From positions 62,001 through 126,000 of the forward strand of contig JAMPIV010006391.1 of assembly GCA_024509875.1 (NCBI GenBank): a DNA stretch of 64,000 bases, in the 5' to 3' direction. The position numbers and the translations under genes are program-made. Below the pieces are notes generated by a model that had not been told where the DNA came from, did not search any database, and worked only from the letters and a program-made list of their open reading frames with translations. This stretch comes from Oreohelix idahoensis (taxonomy: Eukaryota; Mollusca; Gastropoda; Stylommatophora; Oreohelicidae). This document shows positions 45,946-58,669 of the stretch, in pieces; position 1 is the first letter of the stretch, and each line of letters begins with the position of its first letter.

Positions 45946-46384
45946 TACATTGGTGAATCTTGGAGTTCAGTTAACCATGTATTGCTTTATTTCTTTCTTA
46001 TTTTTTTGTAAATTCTGGGTGGTGAAATTTGTTCATTGTATATGCCACCTAATTTCTGTTTATGTTCTAAGTAGCATGATATTTCCCTATATCCATGTAT
46101 TCCTTTCCTTCTTGTATTTTCCTTTATTAGGTAGAGAATTGGTTCTTTTCTGCTTTGTTTTTTTTTTTTTTTTTACACATTTTTTTAGAGTATAGTGTGT
46201 TCATGTTTCATTTTTTTTTATTTATTGTTTTTCGTTCTTTTTTATTTTTATGTGTGTGTTAAGTTCAGATAGTATCTCTATTTCTTTTCACATTATTTCA
46301 TTATCCCTGCAGATTTGACATCCCCCCCTCTAGAAAGCATAAGTTACCTGTACTTATCTTTCTTGTTTACTATGTTATTCTCAG

Positions 46385-46551
46385 GTACTTGTCCTCTCAG
46401 AAAATCCACTGAATTCTCTGGGAATGATTCCAGACTTCCCACCAAGCTTGGTAGAACTTGACATGTCCAGGACAGGACTTACTACCATGGACCCATGGAA
46501 GGCTCCTATTGATCCATTCTGTGAATTTGTGTGCTTTGGTCCTATTGGCCA
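46385..46551 (+). CDS. Lrrk: LRRK-like gene, exon 8: LRRs
   Basis: Acceptor TGTTATTCTCAG, donor GTAAGT; 167 bp. Phase 0 in, two bases out. It encodes VLVLSENPLNSLGMIPDFP then LVELDMSRTGLTTMDPWKAP and FCEFVCFGPIG. The following intron is the longest in the window (14.2 kb) and holds the nested retroelements. Confidence 0.88.
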
Positions 46552-46699
46552 GTAAGTTTTTATGCCCTTGAAATAAATCTAGTTAACAGTCTGTGAAATG
46601 AATTTATCAAGCTTATGCTGATACTAAAATATTTAATTATTAGTTTTTCTTACAAAAAACCAGTATTTTCCTACAATATATACTTTTTTGTGTGTTAAG

Positions 46700-46925
46700 T
46701 TCAGTAATTTGATTTCCAGGATCGAAACCTGGTATTGTCATGCTCAAGTCTACCCAGCTGTAGATGGATACCTTGACTCTTGCTCTTGAGTTAGGGAAGG
46801 CAAAGGCAGCGAGGAAAGGAACTGGTCACCCCACATTATAAAAAAAAAAAGCTGGGACCTAGTAATCTGAGGTCTCTAACACTTCACTCCCCTATGGCAG
46901 TTAGCACTATGGGACTACTATTTTT
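46700..46925. mobile_element. SINE-like dispersed repeat
   Basis: Shares GAGTTAGGGAAGGCAAAGGC with an inverted fragment at about 60,205-60,245. A B-box-like GGTTTCGATCC is present on the minus strand at about 46,720. tRNA-derived nature is possible but unproven. Confidence 0.4.
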
Positions 46926-47221
46926 ATTTTGACAGTTAAGCAGGTGGCAGTTCATGTCTATCAGCATGGATTAAGTAGACTTTTTTTATTTTCTTTGAAA
47001 TGATAATTAATTTTAATTTTTATTGTATTAAGTTATTTTTGTACTTTTAAAGTTTCATATAACATTTTTTGTCACAACCCCTGGCTAGAAGCGAAATCTT
47101 TCCATTCCCTGTTGTGACGTCACACAGTTTAGTGTCCTTAAAATACTTAAAATATATGCAACTGTTCAGTCTCTTGAAGTTTGGACACATTTTAAGTGGT
47201 AATTAGAATTGTGGTTGTTAA

Positions 47222-47899
47222 CACATTAACTACCGCAAGCCGCTGTCAGCGGCTCACAAAATAAACACATTTGGACCGCAAGCCGCTCAGAGCGGCAATC
47301 TAATTTTAGTAATAAAACGAATGAAAAATGTACTGAAACACTTTCTAATCTGGTTCAAGATTTTAAGTTGCCACCGGAAAACAAATTCCCAAAGCATGGT
47401 TGTTGTAGAACACTGGAAAATTGATATTATGTTCATATTTTTCAGCGTTTTGGGTTAGTTACCAAATCATGCAAAACTGTTTACCGTGGCAACTAGTGAT
47501 AGAACTACAAAAAATGCGTGTCTAACGGCTGAATAGGATAGAAACGTGTTTCAACAATTGACTGATAGATCTAGCGACGAGGACAAGAGTTAAAACGGTG
47601 TGCACATTGATTGAAATTGTGATTTTGATAGAGATGGGGCGCAAGCAGTTATAATTGTGAAAATATTGCAAGTCCTTGGCCATCGGAGGGCCGTTAAATA
47701 GCTACAACCTCTATTAGAGTTACAAACGGTGCTTATTGTAATAGTACAATTCATTTATCTTTAAAATGACGTGTAATTCATAAAAATCCGTAAACAATTA
47801 CGAAAACTACAGCTTACTTTGTGCAAACACCTACAGGATGAAAATGGGAAAAAAATTTAATTCGGCCACAGTGTGTTTTTCAATTCGGTAGTTAATGTG
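47222..47899. mobile_element. piggyBac-type MITE (678 bp)
   Basis: Flanked by TTAA on both sides (47,218-47,221 and 47,900-47,903). Perfect 14-bp terminal inverted repeats, CACATTAACTACCG and CGGTAGTTAATGTG, with GC-rich subterminal motifs (CCGCAAGCCGCT twice). No transposase frame. The ends differ from those of the piggyBac at 34,251, so another piggyBac lineage would have mobilised it. Confidence 0.8.
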
Positions 47900-50169
47900 T
47901 TAAGGCGTGCTACTGTTTTATCTGATTTCGGGTTTTTAATTTGTTCAGATTCCAGACATTGGTGTACACTTTGGGAGGGATGAGAACACCTGGGTTTGTG
48001 ATATATTGTTGTGGGACATTGAGTGTTTACTTTCAAAAGTGTGAAGACTGAAGAAGATATGAAAACATGCTGGGATGTGAATATAGCTTGATATTTTAGT
48101 GTTTGTATTGAGGACAAATTACCCTGGTTTAGTATGTCAACAGACTGGATATTATCTTTGGGATCCAAGGTGCGTTAAAAGTCAATTAGTATATGATGAG
48201 AATAATCATCCATAGTATGCTATATTGAATACATAAGAAATAGTTTGCAAGTTTCTTTGGAATCTGATCAGGTGTCATGACAAATATTGTATATGGTTGA
48301 CTCTGCTGGAATGTCAATATTTGTCATAATGTATGGCAGGGATCAATCATCAGACATCAGTGTCATCATTTCGGTCGTGAGCATGTATGAGTGATCACAA
48401 GTCCTCAAACTGACCACTGATTTCTTCAAACATTTTCAACTCGATGTCTGAGGATGTGTGAAGAAGAAGAGAATGCCAACTAATTCATTGCCTTAAAATT
48501 TATAAATTTGCCTGTTTTACTTTAGATTTGTTCATTTAGATAGCTTTCTTCTGCTTCTGCTTCAAGAACCATGTATGGTGTCTCTCCACAACTTTCTGTC
48601 TACAGTACTATTGATCAACTCTGTTGTTGACTTCTTTCCAAACCATGATTGTTGACTTCTTTCCAAACCATGATGTCAAACTGTCCAGAATCTCCTTTCT
48701 TTGTTGTCCTCTGTCTGTCTTTCCATCCATCTTTCCAGTTGTGACGATATACTCCAGCCTCCTTCTTCTCATAACATGCCCAAAGAAAGGGGATTTCTTT
48801 TTTCTGTCATGAGAAATAATCTTCCTTTGTTCATTGGCCTCTTTCAGGACATCCACATTACTCATTTTAGCTTGTCTGTGGTATTTTTAACATTCTTCTG
48901 TAAAACCACACCTCTGTGGCCTCTAGTGCTTTTCCTACTTTTTTACTAATTGTCCATGACTCACAATTCCGAATGTCAGGATTGGTTCTATACAGCATTG
49001 AAGAACACTTTTTCTTACTTCCATTGACAAAGAGTTGTTGCATAAAATAATTTTCTTTTTATAAAATGCTGCTTTTGCCTGAGCTATTCTACTCTTCACT
49101 TCTGAGATGCATCTTCCATCAGATGTTATTAACCTGCCGAAGTATTTGAATCTATTGACTTGTTTTAAAAGTGTTCCATTTACTTCAATAGTGCGTTCGG
49201 AAGAAGTCGTTTTCTTTGTAATGACCATTACTTCTGTCTTCTTGCTATTAAGGCTAACTCCTTTATTTTTCCTTTCTGTCACTATTGTATCAATCATTTC
49301 CTGCAACTCATGTTCACTGTTTGCTGTTATGACTGTATCATCACTAATTATTTATATTATGTCCACCAATTAATATTCCTGGCATGTCATCTATGGTTCT
49401 TGTTATATTTTCACTGTACAAATTGAACAGATCTGGTGACAGATTTATATCCCTGTCTAACACCCTTTTGACCTGCTGAAATGTTCCTATTTGGCTGCTA
49501 ATTCATATAGCTGCTGTTTGTTGCCAGTACATGTTCTTTCTTATTCTTAGGTCTTTACCATCGATGTTTATGCTTTCTAACAGTTTGATAATTTCCTCAT
49601 GATTCACTTTTTCAAATGCCTTATTGTAGTCTATAAAACAAAAAAATAGATGTGTTTTTACTTTTATGGCCCGTTCTATTAATGTTCTTACAAGGGGATT
49701 GACATAAGTCTGGGGCCTGACCATGCAGGAGTCACAGGAGGAAGATGAAACTTGGCACATTTAAAGTTCATTATATTTGCACTGAATGTATGAAGTACAC
49801 GTTTGTTTCTTCAATGGGTTTTTCCCGCTACGGTGCACGGCGCATTGTACCCTATTGACCAGATCTGCTGCTCCAAAGATTTGACAAAACAATGGAAAAG
49901 AAGGAGGCCAGAGCTGTGATAAAATTTCTGATGTTTCAGAGAAAAACACCTACAGAAATACACAGGGAGATGGAACCAGTGTTTTGTGATTTTTGTCCTT
50001 CATATAATTCGGTAAAAAACTGGTGTCAACAGTTTAAGTGCGGCCGCTCAAATGTTGCTGATCTGCCATGATCTGGTAGACCAGCCTGAGAGTGCAACGA
50101 TGAAAATGCAACAAGAGTGAAGAAAATCATTGACCAGGATCGAAAAATGACAATTGTGGAGATAGCTAG

Positions 50170-52027
50170 TGTGACGACTTGGCCAATCTTCTCTTCATTT
50201 TTTTTATTATTTACGTGACATCATTTTTTCCCATCCTCAATGCATGATCGCAAAGTCCCGGGAATTGTCACTTGCGGAAAATCTCCTAGCGTTCGGTATT
50301 TTCTCCTCACTATTTTTAGATACGACGTCATTGTTGACCAATGACCTCGGTAGCGAGAAACCCGCTTTAATTTAGGACTGCTTAAACTTGGGAGAACCAG
50401 TTTAGGCCACTTAGGAAAACATCACGTGACTTTTAACGTTATTGATTGGAGCGTCTATACGAGGCTAAGGTCACATGATGCACGCTACGGATCACGTGTC
50501 CAAGCGGAAATGACCCGCTAAAAGTGCGCCAAACACGGCCATTTTTCACTTACGCCCAGGTAACCAAGAAAGCTAGACCTAAGCCAGATCGGCGAATTCT
50601 CGCATTAAAAGCACTGAAGCCACGTGTCTAAATTGCGGGTTAGCGTCCATCTTTGAGTAGGTAAGTGAAATCTCGCTAGAATATAATGTGATGAAATGTG
50701 TAGTACCTTGCAAAATTGACGCAAGATTGGTATGTTTACTTTATTCATATTTTTGTTTTACGATCACATCCAGCCACATGTGATCGGGGATATTTTATGA
50801 TCCCACGGGATATATACAACATGTTCATAATAATGTATAACGGGAATATATATATATAGCTATTAATTTCCATATTATTTGATTATTATTTCGACCCGAC
50901 GCTTAAACTAACGGAAATTTATTTTAACGATAATGTTGACAGACCGTGACATATATTCATTATAAATTATATGACGATGCGACCAGACATGAAGTGTGTG
51001 ATAATGTTGTCAGACAATTCTAAAACACGGATGTCCAATTATTTGTTAAATTCATCATAATGACATGACAATTAGGCTAGAGGCACAGAACTAGAATACT
51101 GTTGCCGACATTTCTATGATAAATTTGGTGGGTTTAACTGACATTTATAATAATTCATCGCGTTAAGTTGACGATAAATCAGTCTAAAGAATTATAATAC
51201 TGCCACTGGGGCAGAGTAATATAATAAAGGACAGACAGGAGAAACTTGAATTCAAGATTAGACTCTAGACATATGATGTTAGAGACTAAAATCTGAGATG
51301 ACTGGCAGAGGGACGGCTTAGGGAAAGACTGCTTTCTAAAGCTAGAAAATTAATGAAGCCGTCGTATTTGTCTTCAGTCTATGGTGGAGCCTTGCACGAC
51401 AGTCCAATCTCAGAGCAGAATATGGAGTCGAGCACAGAGAAGGCAAATCCGAACCATTCAAGACCTACCTGGGGCAACGTCAGGAGACCGGAGAACTAAC
51501 CACGCTTCACTATCAGCCAGGGGCTGAACAGATAAGTTCCTCGAAAAAGGGAACTCACCTATATCAATGCCATACTTTAGTCATCCATGATGAAACACAC
51601 TTGATGTGAGACACATAGTACATACAGCAGACACTAATTCCATCGACAATACTATCATTCACCATCTATTCATTTTATTGCAATAAACCAATTGGGTGTA
51701 TATACTGTACCCCATGCTTTGTTCCTTCGATTAGATGTTACATATTGTCTGATGTTTATCTTCCTTTATAAGGGAGGGGGGGCTCGTAAAACATAATATA
51801 ATTTAAAGAATAATAATAATAGATAACTGAGAAGGGAACGACGGTAGCGAGAGACCAAATATCTCCTTACAATCTTTTCCAGACCTGTCGAGTTAGGAGA
51901 ATTTACCCTCTTCGTCACCCTTCGGAAGTGGGAAAACCCAGCAGGGATTCCTTGAGCCAAATCTTCCACATCAGATCTATTATTTCCTCTAAATAATTCT
52001 CAGTATTCTTGTAAACGCTACGTGACA
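50170..52027 (+). repeat. 5' LTR
   Basis: 1,858 bp, TGTGACGACTTGG...CGCTACGTGACA, with TG..CA ends. It differs from the 3' LTR at about 15 positions I could find plus one G-run indel. A polyadenylation-like AATAAA lies at 51,682-51,687. The short minus-strand open frame near its end is present in both LTRs and has no recognised domain. Confidence 0.96.
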
Positions 52028-52046
52028 CTGGGATCTCAGTCCGGGA
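52028..52046 (+). promoter_or_regulatory. Primer-binding site candidate
   Basis: One base after the LTR the sequence reads TGGGATCTCAGTCCGGGA. The TGG start fits pairing with the CCA end of a tRNA 3' terminus. I did not identify which tRNA. Confidence 0.6.
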
Positions 52047-52386
52047 GTTGAACTTATGTATTTTATCATACCTCGGGGATAGTATCATTCATTCAGTCAT
52101 TACAGTATACCATTTTAACACATGTATTTTCACACAGTGAGCTCTAGAAAGACAGAAAACATTTTTTCTAGAATTTCAGGCATTGATTGGTGAATCCCTT
52201 TATTTATGTTGTATTTAATTAAGTTAGTTCATGATTTGTATTTCATTGAATTACAGACCTTAAGTCTCCATAACTGTAGTAATTTCATTCTACAGCAGTC
52301 TGATAAATAATTAGTATTTACTTGTTGTTAGAAATACTATTGGAAGGTAGCACTAGCTTACTCAGTGTGGACTTTAACTGCAAAAG

Positions 52387-55300
52387 ATGGCTGAAATAGT
52401 TAAGCTTAAGGCAGCACTAGGGGAGGCCGGTCGAGATCTAGGTTATAGTGGGGTGGACCTTGCAAATTATGTCAGTGTTGAGACTGATAAGTATTACGCT
52501 CGAGAAACAGCGAAAGCTGAAAGAGAAGAGCGAATAAAGTTAGCAGAAATAGATGAGAGGATAAAAGCTGTAGACGCTAGGGAAAGAAGCGAGAGAGATG
52601 AACGCGAGCATGCACTGAAGATGAAGCAGTTAGAGATGCAGGGACAGGCTCAAAGAGTTGAACCGGTAGCCGGTGCGACAGCATCTACCTCCTCAGGCAA
52701 CCTATCGCCACGGTCAGATGATATGCCATCCTTGCACGCAGGGGGCACAGGACCTTTGCCATCCTCACTCATGTCAAACTTGGGACCCTTGACGTTTCCA
52801 TTTGAAGCTTTCTCGGAACAAGCCGACTCGATCGATAGGTATTTGGACAAATTTGAGAAGTTTGCCACCACGTTTAGTTTGGAGAAGAGCAAGTGGAACC
52901 TGAAACTGTTGCGAGGGCTTAGAGGAACTGCTTATGACGTGTATAGCAAACTTCCTCCAGGTTTACAGGATGACTACGACTCTCTGAAAAAGGCACTATT
53001 GGTTCGTTATGAGCTACATGCTGACGCCTATAGGAAGAGGTTCCGTAACTCTAGGAGGGAAGTCGGAGAGAACTTTGCTCAATTTGCCGCTAGACTGGAT
53101 TCCTACGTGGAGAAGTGGGGTGCCCTAGGGAATTTTACTCATGATTGGGAAGGCCTGAAGGAAATGGTCATGATCGAACAACTGAAGGACACCATGACTT
53201 CCGACATGAGAAGATTCCTGACAGAGAATGGGGCCAGCACTTTAGAATCCATAGTCCAGTTAGCGGAACGATATCAGGCCGCACTATCAGAGAATCCACC
53301 ACCCAGACGGAAACAACCAGATTACGGACCTAGACAGACAGCTCAGTCACACATGGACCCCCAAGTGAAACCACCGTATACTAACTTCAAAAAGCATGAC
53401 AAGCCAGACTACAAGACTACTCAGAGATCAAATTTCCAGCAGCAGAGGCAAGGGGAAAAATGGTGTAAGCACTGTAGAACCATCACCCACAATACGCAGG
53501 AGTGCAACCGGAAAAACCCACCTCATCATGCTGCCTGCTTACGTAAAAGTGCCGCAAGGGGAAATGGACCGGAAGAACCTCTGGACAAACCCCGACATCC
53601 CCCGGTCGTTGAGACAGTCCTCGTAAATGACCAAGAGGTGACCTGCCTTTATGATACAGGCCTTGCATTCGACGCAGTTGTCTGTGCATCCCTAGTCAAG
53701 CCTGACCAGATGACAGAAGACACTATAGAAATACAAGGACCTACTAAAAGTGCCGCACCTATGCGTTTGGCCATAGCCAAGATTCAGGTCAAATCGAAAT
53801 ATGTGACTGGGGAAATCAGAGCAGTGATTTTGGACGACCCTATTTATCCCTTGATCTTAGGGTGTAGGTATGTATTCTTGGGAGAACCCATTCACCCTCT
53901 GGTTGTGGCGGCTGTCACCACTAGAGGACAGGCCAAACGGAATACGGAGTTGGAATCCCCACCCAACCTCCTTCCTGAGGAATTAAAAAAGGCGCAAACT
54001 GAGGATCCATCTCTAGCACCCTGCTACAAAAAACTACCGAGAGCGCACACTCCTCTCCAAAAGGGAGACTTCTACAAGAAAAATGGGCTGGTGCATCGGA
54101 AAGCAGGAAATGGAGGACAGGAACATGGGCAACTTGTGGTTCCGTCAGCATACCGAGCCCAGGTCCTAGAAATGGGCCATGCCCTTCCGTTTAGTGGCCA
54201 CATGGGCATAAGTGCCACGATTCAGCGTATTTCATGTCATTATTATTGGCCAGGTATCAACGCCGATATCCAGAGATATGTGAAATCATGCCCGCAGTGC
54301 CAGAGGACAGCGTCGAAACACTGGACGGCCCCAGCCACTCTGGGAGAAATGCCAATCTTGGGCACACCCTTCGAACGAGTAGCGGTGGATATTGTGGGTC
54401 CACTTACTCGTAGCAAAAAAAGAAACAGTTATATACTCACGTTAGTGGATTGTTGCTCCATGTGGGCAGAGGCAATTGCTATGCCTGCCTGTGATTCCAA
54501 GCATGTTGCTGAGGCTCTGCTCACCATATTTACTCGGCTAGGGTTTCCGTCACAGATCCTGACAGATAATGGTTCGCAATTCCGCGGAAAACTCACAGAG
54601 GAAGTGTTTAGGATATTTCAGGCCCGACATATCCACCCCTCTCCCTACCACCCCCAGGCAAATGGCCAGGTGGAGCGGTTTAACGGGACCCTTATTTCCA
54701 TCCTTCGGAAACTTGCGCAGGAAAAACCAGAGAGCTGGGATCAATACTTACCCACAGCACTATTTGCTTACCGCGAAGTACCCCACAATTCTACTGGGAT
54801 GCCACCTGCCACATTGCTGTTTGGTAGACCTATAAAAGGACCTTTAGAGGCACTGTTACGTACTTGGACAGATGATAAAGCTGATGAGACGGTCACCTCT
54901 GCATCCCAATACGTGAATGAGTTGACCCAACGCCTTAAAACAGGATGGGAACTGGCAAAGGAAAATGTACGCCGTGCCCGTCGTAAACATGCGCGTTACT
55001 ACAACCGCACTGCGAAGGATAAGGAGCTAGAAGTAGGAGAACAGGTATTATTACTCCTGCCCAGTAGCAATAATAAATTGCAAATCGGGTGGAGAGGTCC
55101 ATATAAAATTGTTGAGAAAATGTCGCGCACCAATTACAAGATTGCCATAAAGGGGAAGCAGAAAATTTACCACATAAACCTGCTGAAGCGATATTATGAA
55201 AGACCAGGTGCAGAACCAGCACATTTCCTGACACTGGCTATTGCGACGGAAACTCAGGCAGAACCCCTGACCTCCTGTGAATACCCTCTTCGTCAGTGCG

Positions 55301-56739
55301 AAACTCATCAAGATGTTCAGATTAGTTCAACTTTAACGGAGGATCAGCAGGCACAGGTGCAACAGTTGTTGAGAAAACACACTAGTACACTCACGGATAA
55401 ACCTGGCATGACCAACCTGATAGAATTTGATATGAAGCTAACAGACCTCGCCCCGGTACGAGTTAAGAACTATCCTGTTCCTTATGCTAAGGCAAAGGCA
55501 TTGAGTGAGGAAATCGAGTACCTGCTTAAGGAAAATATTATCTCAAAATCAGAGTCTCCTTATAGTGCGAGTGTGGTGTTGCTTAGAAAATCCACAGGAG
55601 AACATCGCCTCTGCATAGACTACCGAAGGCTCAACGCTGTAACGGAATTTCAAGCGGAGCCCTTACCTGATCAGAATCAGCTTTTCACCAAGCTGAGTAG
55701 AGCATGATACTTTTCGAAGATAGACCTTAGCAAAGGGTACTACCAGATCCCGGTAAAAGAGGAAATTCGACATATGTTAGCATTTAGTACTTCTGAGGGC
55801 CATTACGAGTTTAATGTATTGCCATTTGGGCTAAGCAACGCCCCAAGCGTCTTTACTCGTAGGATGAGGAAGCTACTGGAACCCCTGAACCACCCTGGAA
55901 TAAGTAATTTCATGGACGACATACTTATTGCAACGAACACCTTTGAGGAGCACCTGGACGCAGTTTCCCTACTCTTCGAAAGACTTAAAGAAACAGGACT
56001 CACCGCTCGCCCTACAAAATGTTAAATTGCCTGCGAGCAACTAGAATTCCTGGGACACACTATCTCGCATGGATGCATGTACCCAGATGCACGTAATATT
56101 GAGAAGTTACAGCGGGCCCCACGACCCCAGACTAAAAAGGATGTCAGGTCATTTGTGTCTCTATGTGGCTTCTACCAGAGATATATTAAAGATTTTAATA
56201 CCCTGAGTGCGCCACTGACCGCGTTAACCAAGAATGGGAACCCGGACAAAGTAACCTGGACAGCGGAGTGCGAAAATGCCTACACGCTGCTGAAGGAGAA
56301 ACTCACAGCTAGGCCAATTCTGCGACTGCCTGACTTAACTCTGAACTTTACGCTGCGAACAGATGCTAGCAATATAGGGATAGGAGCCACTCTCCTGCAG
56401 CCTAGTGATAGACCTTCTGCAACTCTGTTCCCCATTGCATATGCTAGTAAGAAATTGAACCCTGCTGAACAGAACTACTCTACCATCGAATGAGAATGTC
56501 TGTCGCTAATATGGGCTGTGCAGAAGTTTCAACCATATTTATACGGGAAAAAGTTCACGGTGCAGTGTGATCACCAACCGTTGATATTTCTTGCAGCGTC
56601 GAAAAACCTTAATGCCCGGCTTATGAGATGGTCACTCCTGTTGCAGCCATATTCATTTCACATAGAATACATACCTGGGAAGAACAACGTAGGGGCAGAT
56701 TTTTTGAGCAGACATCCGGACGCAACCGAGGAGATATGA
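52387..56739 (+). pseudogene. gag-pol of the LTR retrotransposon (single frame, three in-frame stops)
   Basis: The ATG at 52,387 opens 1,106 codons without a break. Gag (about residues 1-310) has a coiled N-terminus and a retrotransposon gag core (DRYLDKFEKFATTF...). A CX2CX4HX4C knuckle uses C360, C363, H368 and C373. Protease has DTG at 423-425. Integrase has H598, H605, C635 and C638, then the DD35E triad D668, D727 and E763; WRGPYK near 903 is the GPY/F module. RT begins about residue 1,010 (LCIDYRRLNAVT). The frame is then stopped by TGA at 55,705, TAA at 56,023 and TGA at 56,491, yet stays in register through FMDD (55,909-55,920), FLGHTIS, the RNase H TDAS motif and DFLSRHP, ending at 56,739. 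No frameshift is present. Gag and pol are fused without a shift signal. Confidence 0.93.
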
Positions 56740-56797
56740 GAAAACTGAAAAAGAAGAGGAAGACAGGACCAGAGGAGTTGGACGGAACGTCAAACTT

Positions 56798-56810
56798 GAG
56801 GAGGGGCTTG
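56798..56810 (+). promoter_or_regulatory. Polypurine tract
   Basis: GAGGAGGGGCTTG lies directly before the 3' LTR; the purine run GAGGAGGGG would prime plus-strand synthesis. Confidence 0.75.
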
Positions 56811-58669
56811 TGTGACGACTTGGCCAATCTTCTCTTCATTTTTTTTATTATTTACGTGACATCATTTTTTCCCATCCTCAATGCATGATCGCAAAGTCCC
56901 GGGAATTGTCACTTGCGGAAAATCTCCTAGCGTTCGGTATTTTCTCCTTGCTATTTTTAGATACGACGTCATTGTTGACCAATGACCTCGGTAGCGAGAA
57001 ACCCGCTTTAATTTAGGACTGCTTAAACTTGGGAGAACCAGTTTAGGCCACTTAGGAAAACATCACGTGACTTTTAACGTTATTGATTGGAGCGTCTATA
57101 CGAGGCTAAGGTCACATGATGCACGCTAAGGATCACGTGTCCAAGCGGAAATGACCCGCTAAAAGTGCACCAAACACGGCCATTTTTCACTTACGCCCAG
57201 GTAACTAAGAAAGCTAGACCTAAGCCAGATCGGCGAATTCTCGCATTAAAAGCACTGAAGCCACGTGTCTAAATTGCGGGTTAGCGTCCATCTTTGAGTA
57301 GGTAAGTGAAATCTCGCTAGAATATAATGTGATGAAATGTGTAGTACCTTGCAAAATCGATGCAAGATTGGTATGTTTACTTTATTCATATTTTTGTTTT
57401 ACGATCACATCCAGCCACATGTGATCGGGGATATTTTATGATCCCACGGGATATGTACAACATGTTCATAATAATGTATAACGGGAATATATATATATAG
57501 CTATTAATTTCCATATTATTTGATTATTATTTCGACCCGACGCTTAAACTAACGGAAATTTATTTTAACGATAATGTTGACAGACCGTGACATATATTCA
57601 TTATAAATTATATGACGATGCGACCAGACATGAAGTGTGTGATAATGTTGTCAGACAATTCTAAAACACGGATGTCCAATTATTTGTTAAATTCATCATA
57701 ATGACATGACGATTAGGCTAGAGGCACAGAACTAGAATACTGTTGCCGACATTTCTATGATAAATTTGGTGGGTTTAACTGACATTTATAATAATTCATC
57801 GGGTTAAGTTGACGATAAATCAGTCTAAAGAATTATAATACTGCCACTGGGGCAGAGTAATATAATAAAGGACAGACAGGAGAAACTTGAATTCAAGATT
57901 AGACTCTAGACATATGATGTTAGAGACTAAAATCTGAGATGACTGGCAGAGGGACGGCTTAGGGAAAGACTGCTTTCTAAAGCTAGAAAATTAATGAAGC
58001 CGTCGTATTTGTCTTCAGTCTATGGCGGAGCCTTGCACGACAGTCCAATCTCAGAGCAGAATACGGAGTCGAGCACAGAGAAGGCAAATCCGAACCATTC
58101 AAGACCTACCTGGGGCAACGTCAGGAGACCGGAGAACTAACCACGCTTCACTATCAGCCAGGGGCTGAACAGATAAGTTCCTCGAAAAAGGGAACTCACC
58201 TATATCAATGCCATACTTTAGTCATCCATGATGAAACACACTTGATGTGAGACACATAGTACATACAGCAGACACTAATTCCATCGACAATACTATCATT
58301 CACCATCTATTCATTTTATTGCAATAAACCAATTGGGTGTATATACTGTACCCCATGCTTTGTTCCTTCGATTAGATGTTACATATTGTCTGATGTTTAT
58401 CTTCCTTTATAAGGGAGGGGGGGGCTCGTAAAACATAATATAATTTAAAGAATAATAATAATAGATAACTGAGAAGGGAACGACGGTAGCGAGAGACCAA
58501 ATATCTCCTTACAATCTTTTCCAGACCTGTCGAGTTAGGAGAATTTACCCTCTTCATCACCCTTCGGAAGTGGGAAAACCCAGCAGGGATTCCTTGAGCC
58601 AAATCTTCCACATCAGATCTATTATTTTCTCTAAATAATTCTCAGTATTCTTGTAAACGCTACGTGACA
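56811..58669 (+). repeat. 3' LTR
   Basis: 1,859 bp, nearly identical to the 5' LTR, with the same TGTGAC...GTGACA ends and an AATAAA at 58,323-58,328. Followed by the GCTAG target duplication and resumption of the mariner. Confidence 0.96.

Larger units (their letters stand above)
50170..58669 (+). mobile_element. LTR retrotransposon, Ty3/gypsy-type with integrase before RT (Gmr1-like order)
   Basis: Complete 8.5-kb element flanked by the 5-bp target duplication GCTAG (50,165-50,169 and 58,670-58,674). It has two LTRs of about 1.86 kb, a primer-binding site, one gag-pol reading frame and a polypurine tract. The domain order in the single frame is gag, zinc knuckle, protease, integrase, reverse transcriptase, RNase H. 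The integrase carries a GPY/F-type module and the RT is of the gypsy type, so this is not a copia element despite the copia-like order. Known elements with this combination form the Gmr1 group. LTR divergence of roughly 1% marks a recent insertion. Confidence 0.93.

Noticed and set aside
51766..51969. 67-codon minus-strand frame in the LTR, repeated as 79 codons at 58,372-58,611
   Set aside because: Present in both copies simply because the LTR is duplicated. No recognised domain, and it lies antisense near the LTR end.
54935..55311. Minus-strand open frames across the integrase C-terminus
   Set aside because: Shadows of the sense gag-pol frame.
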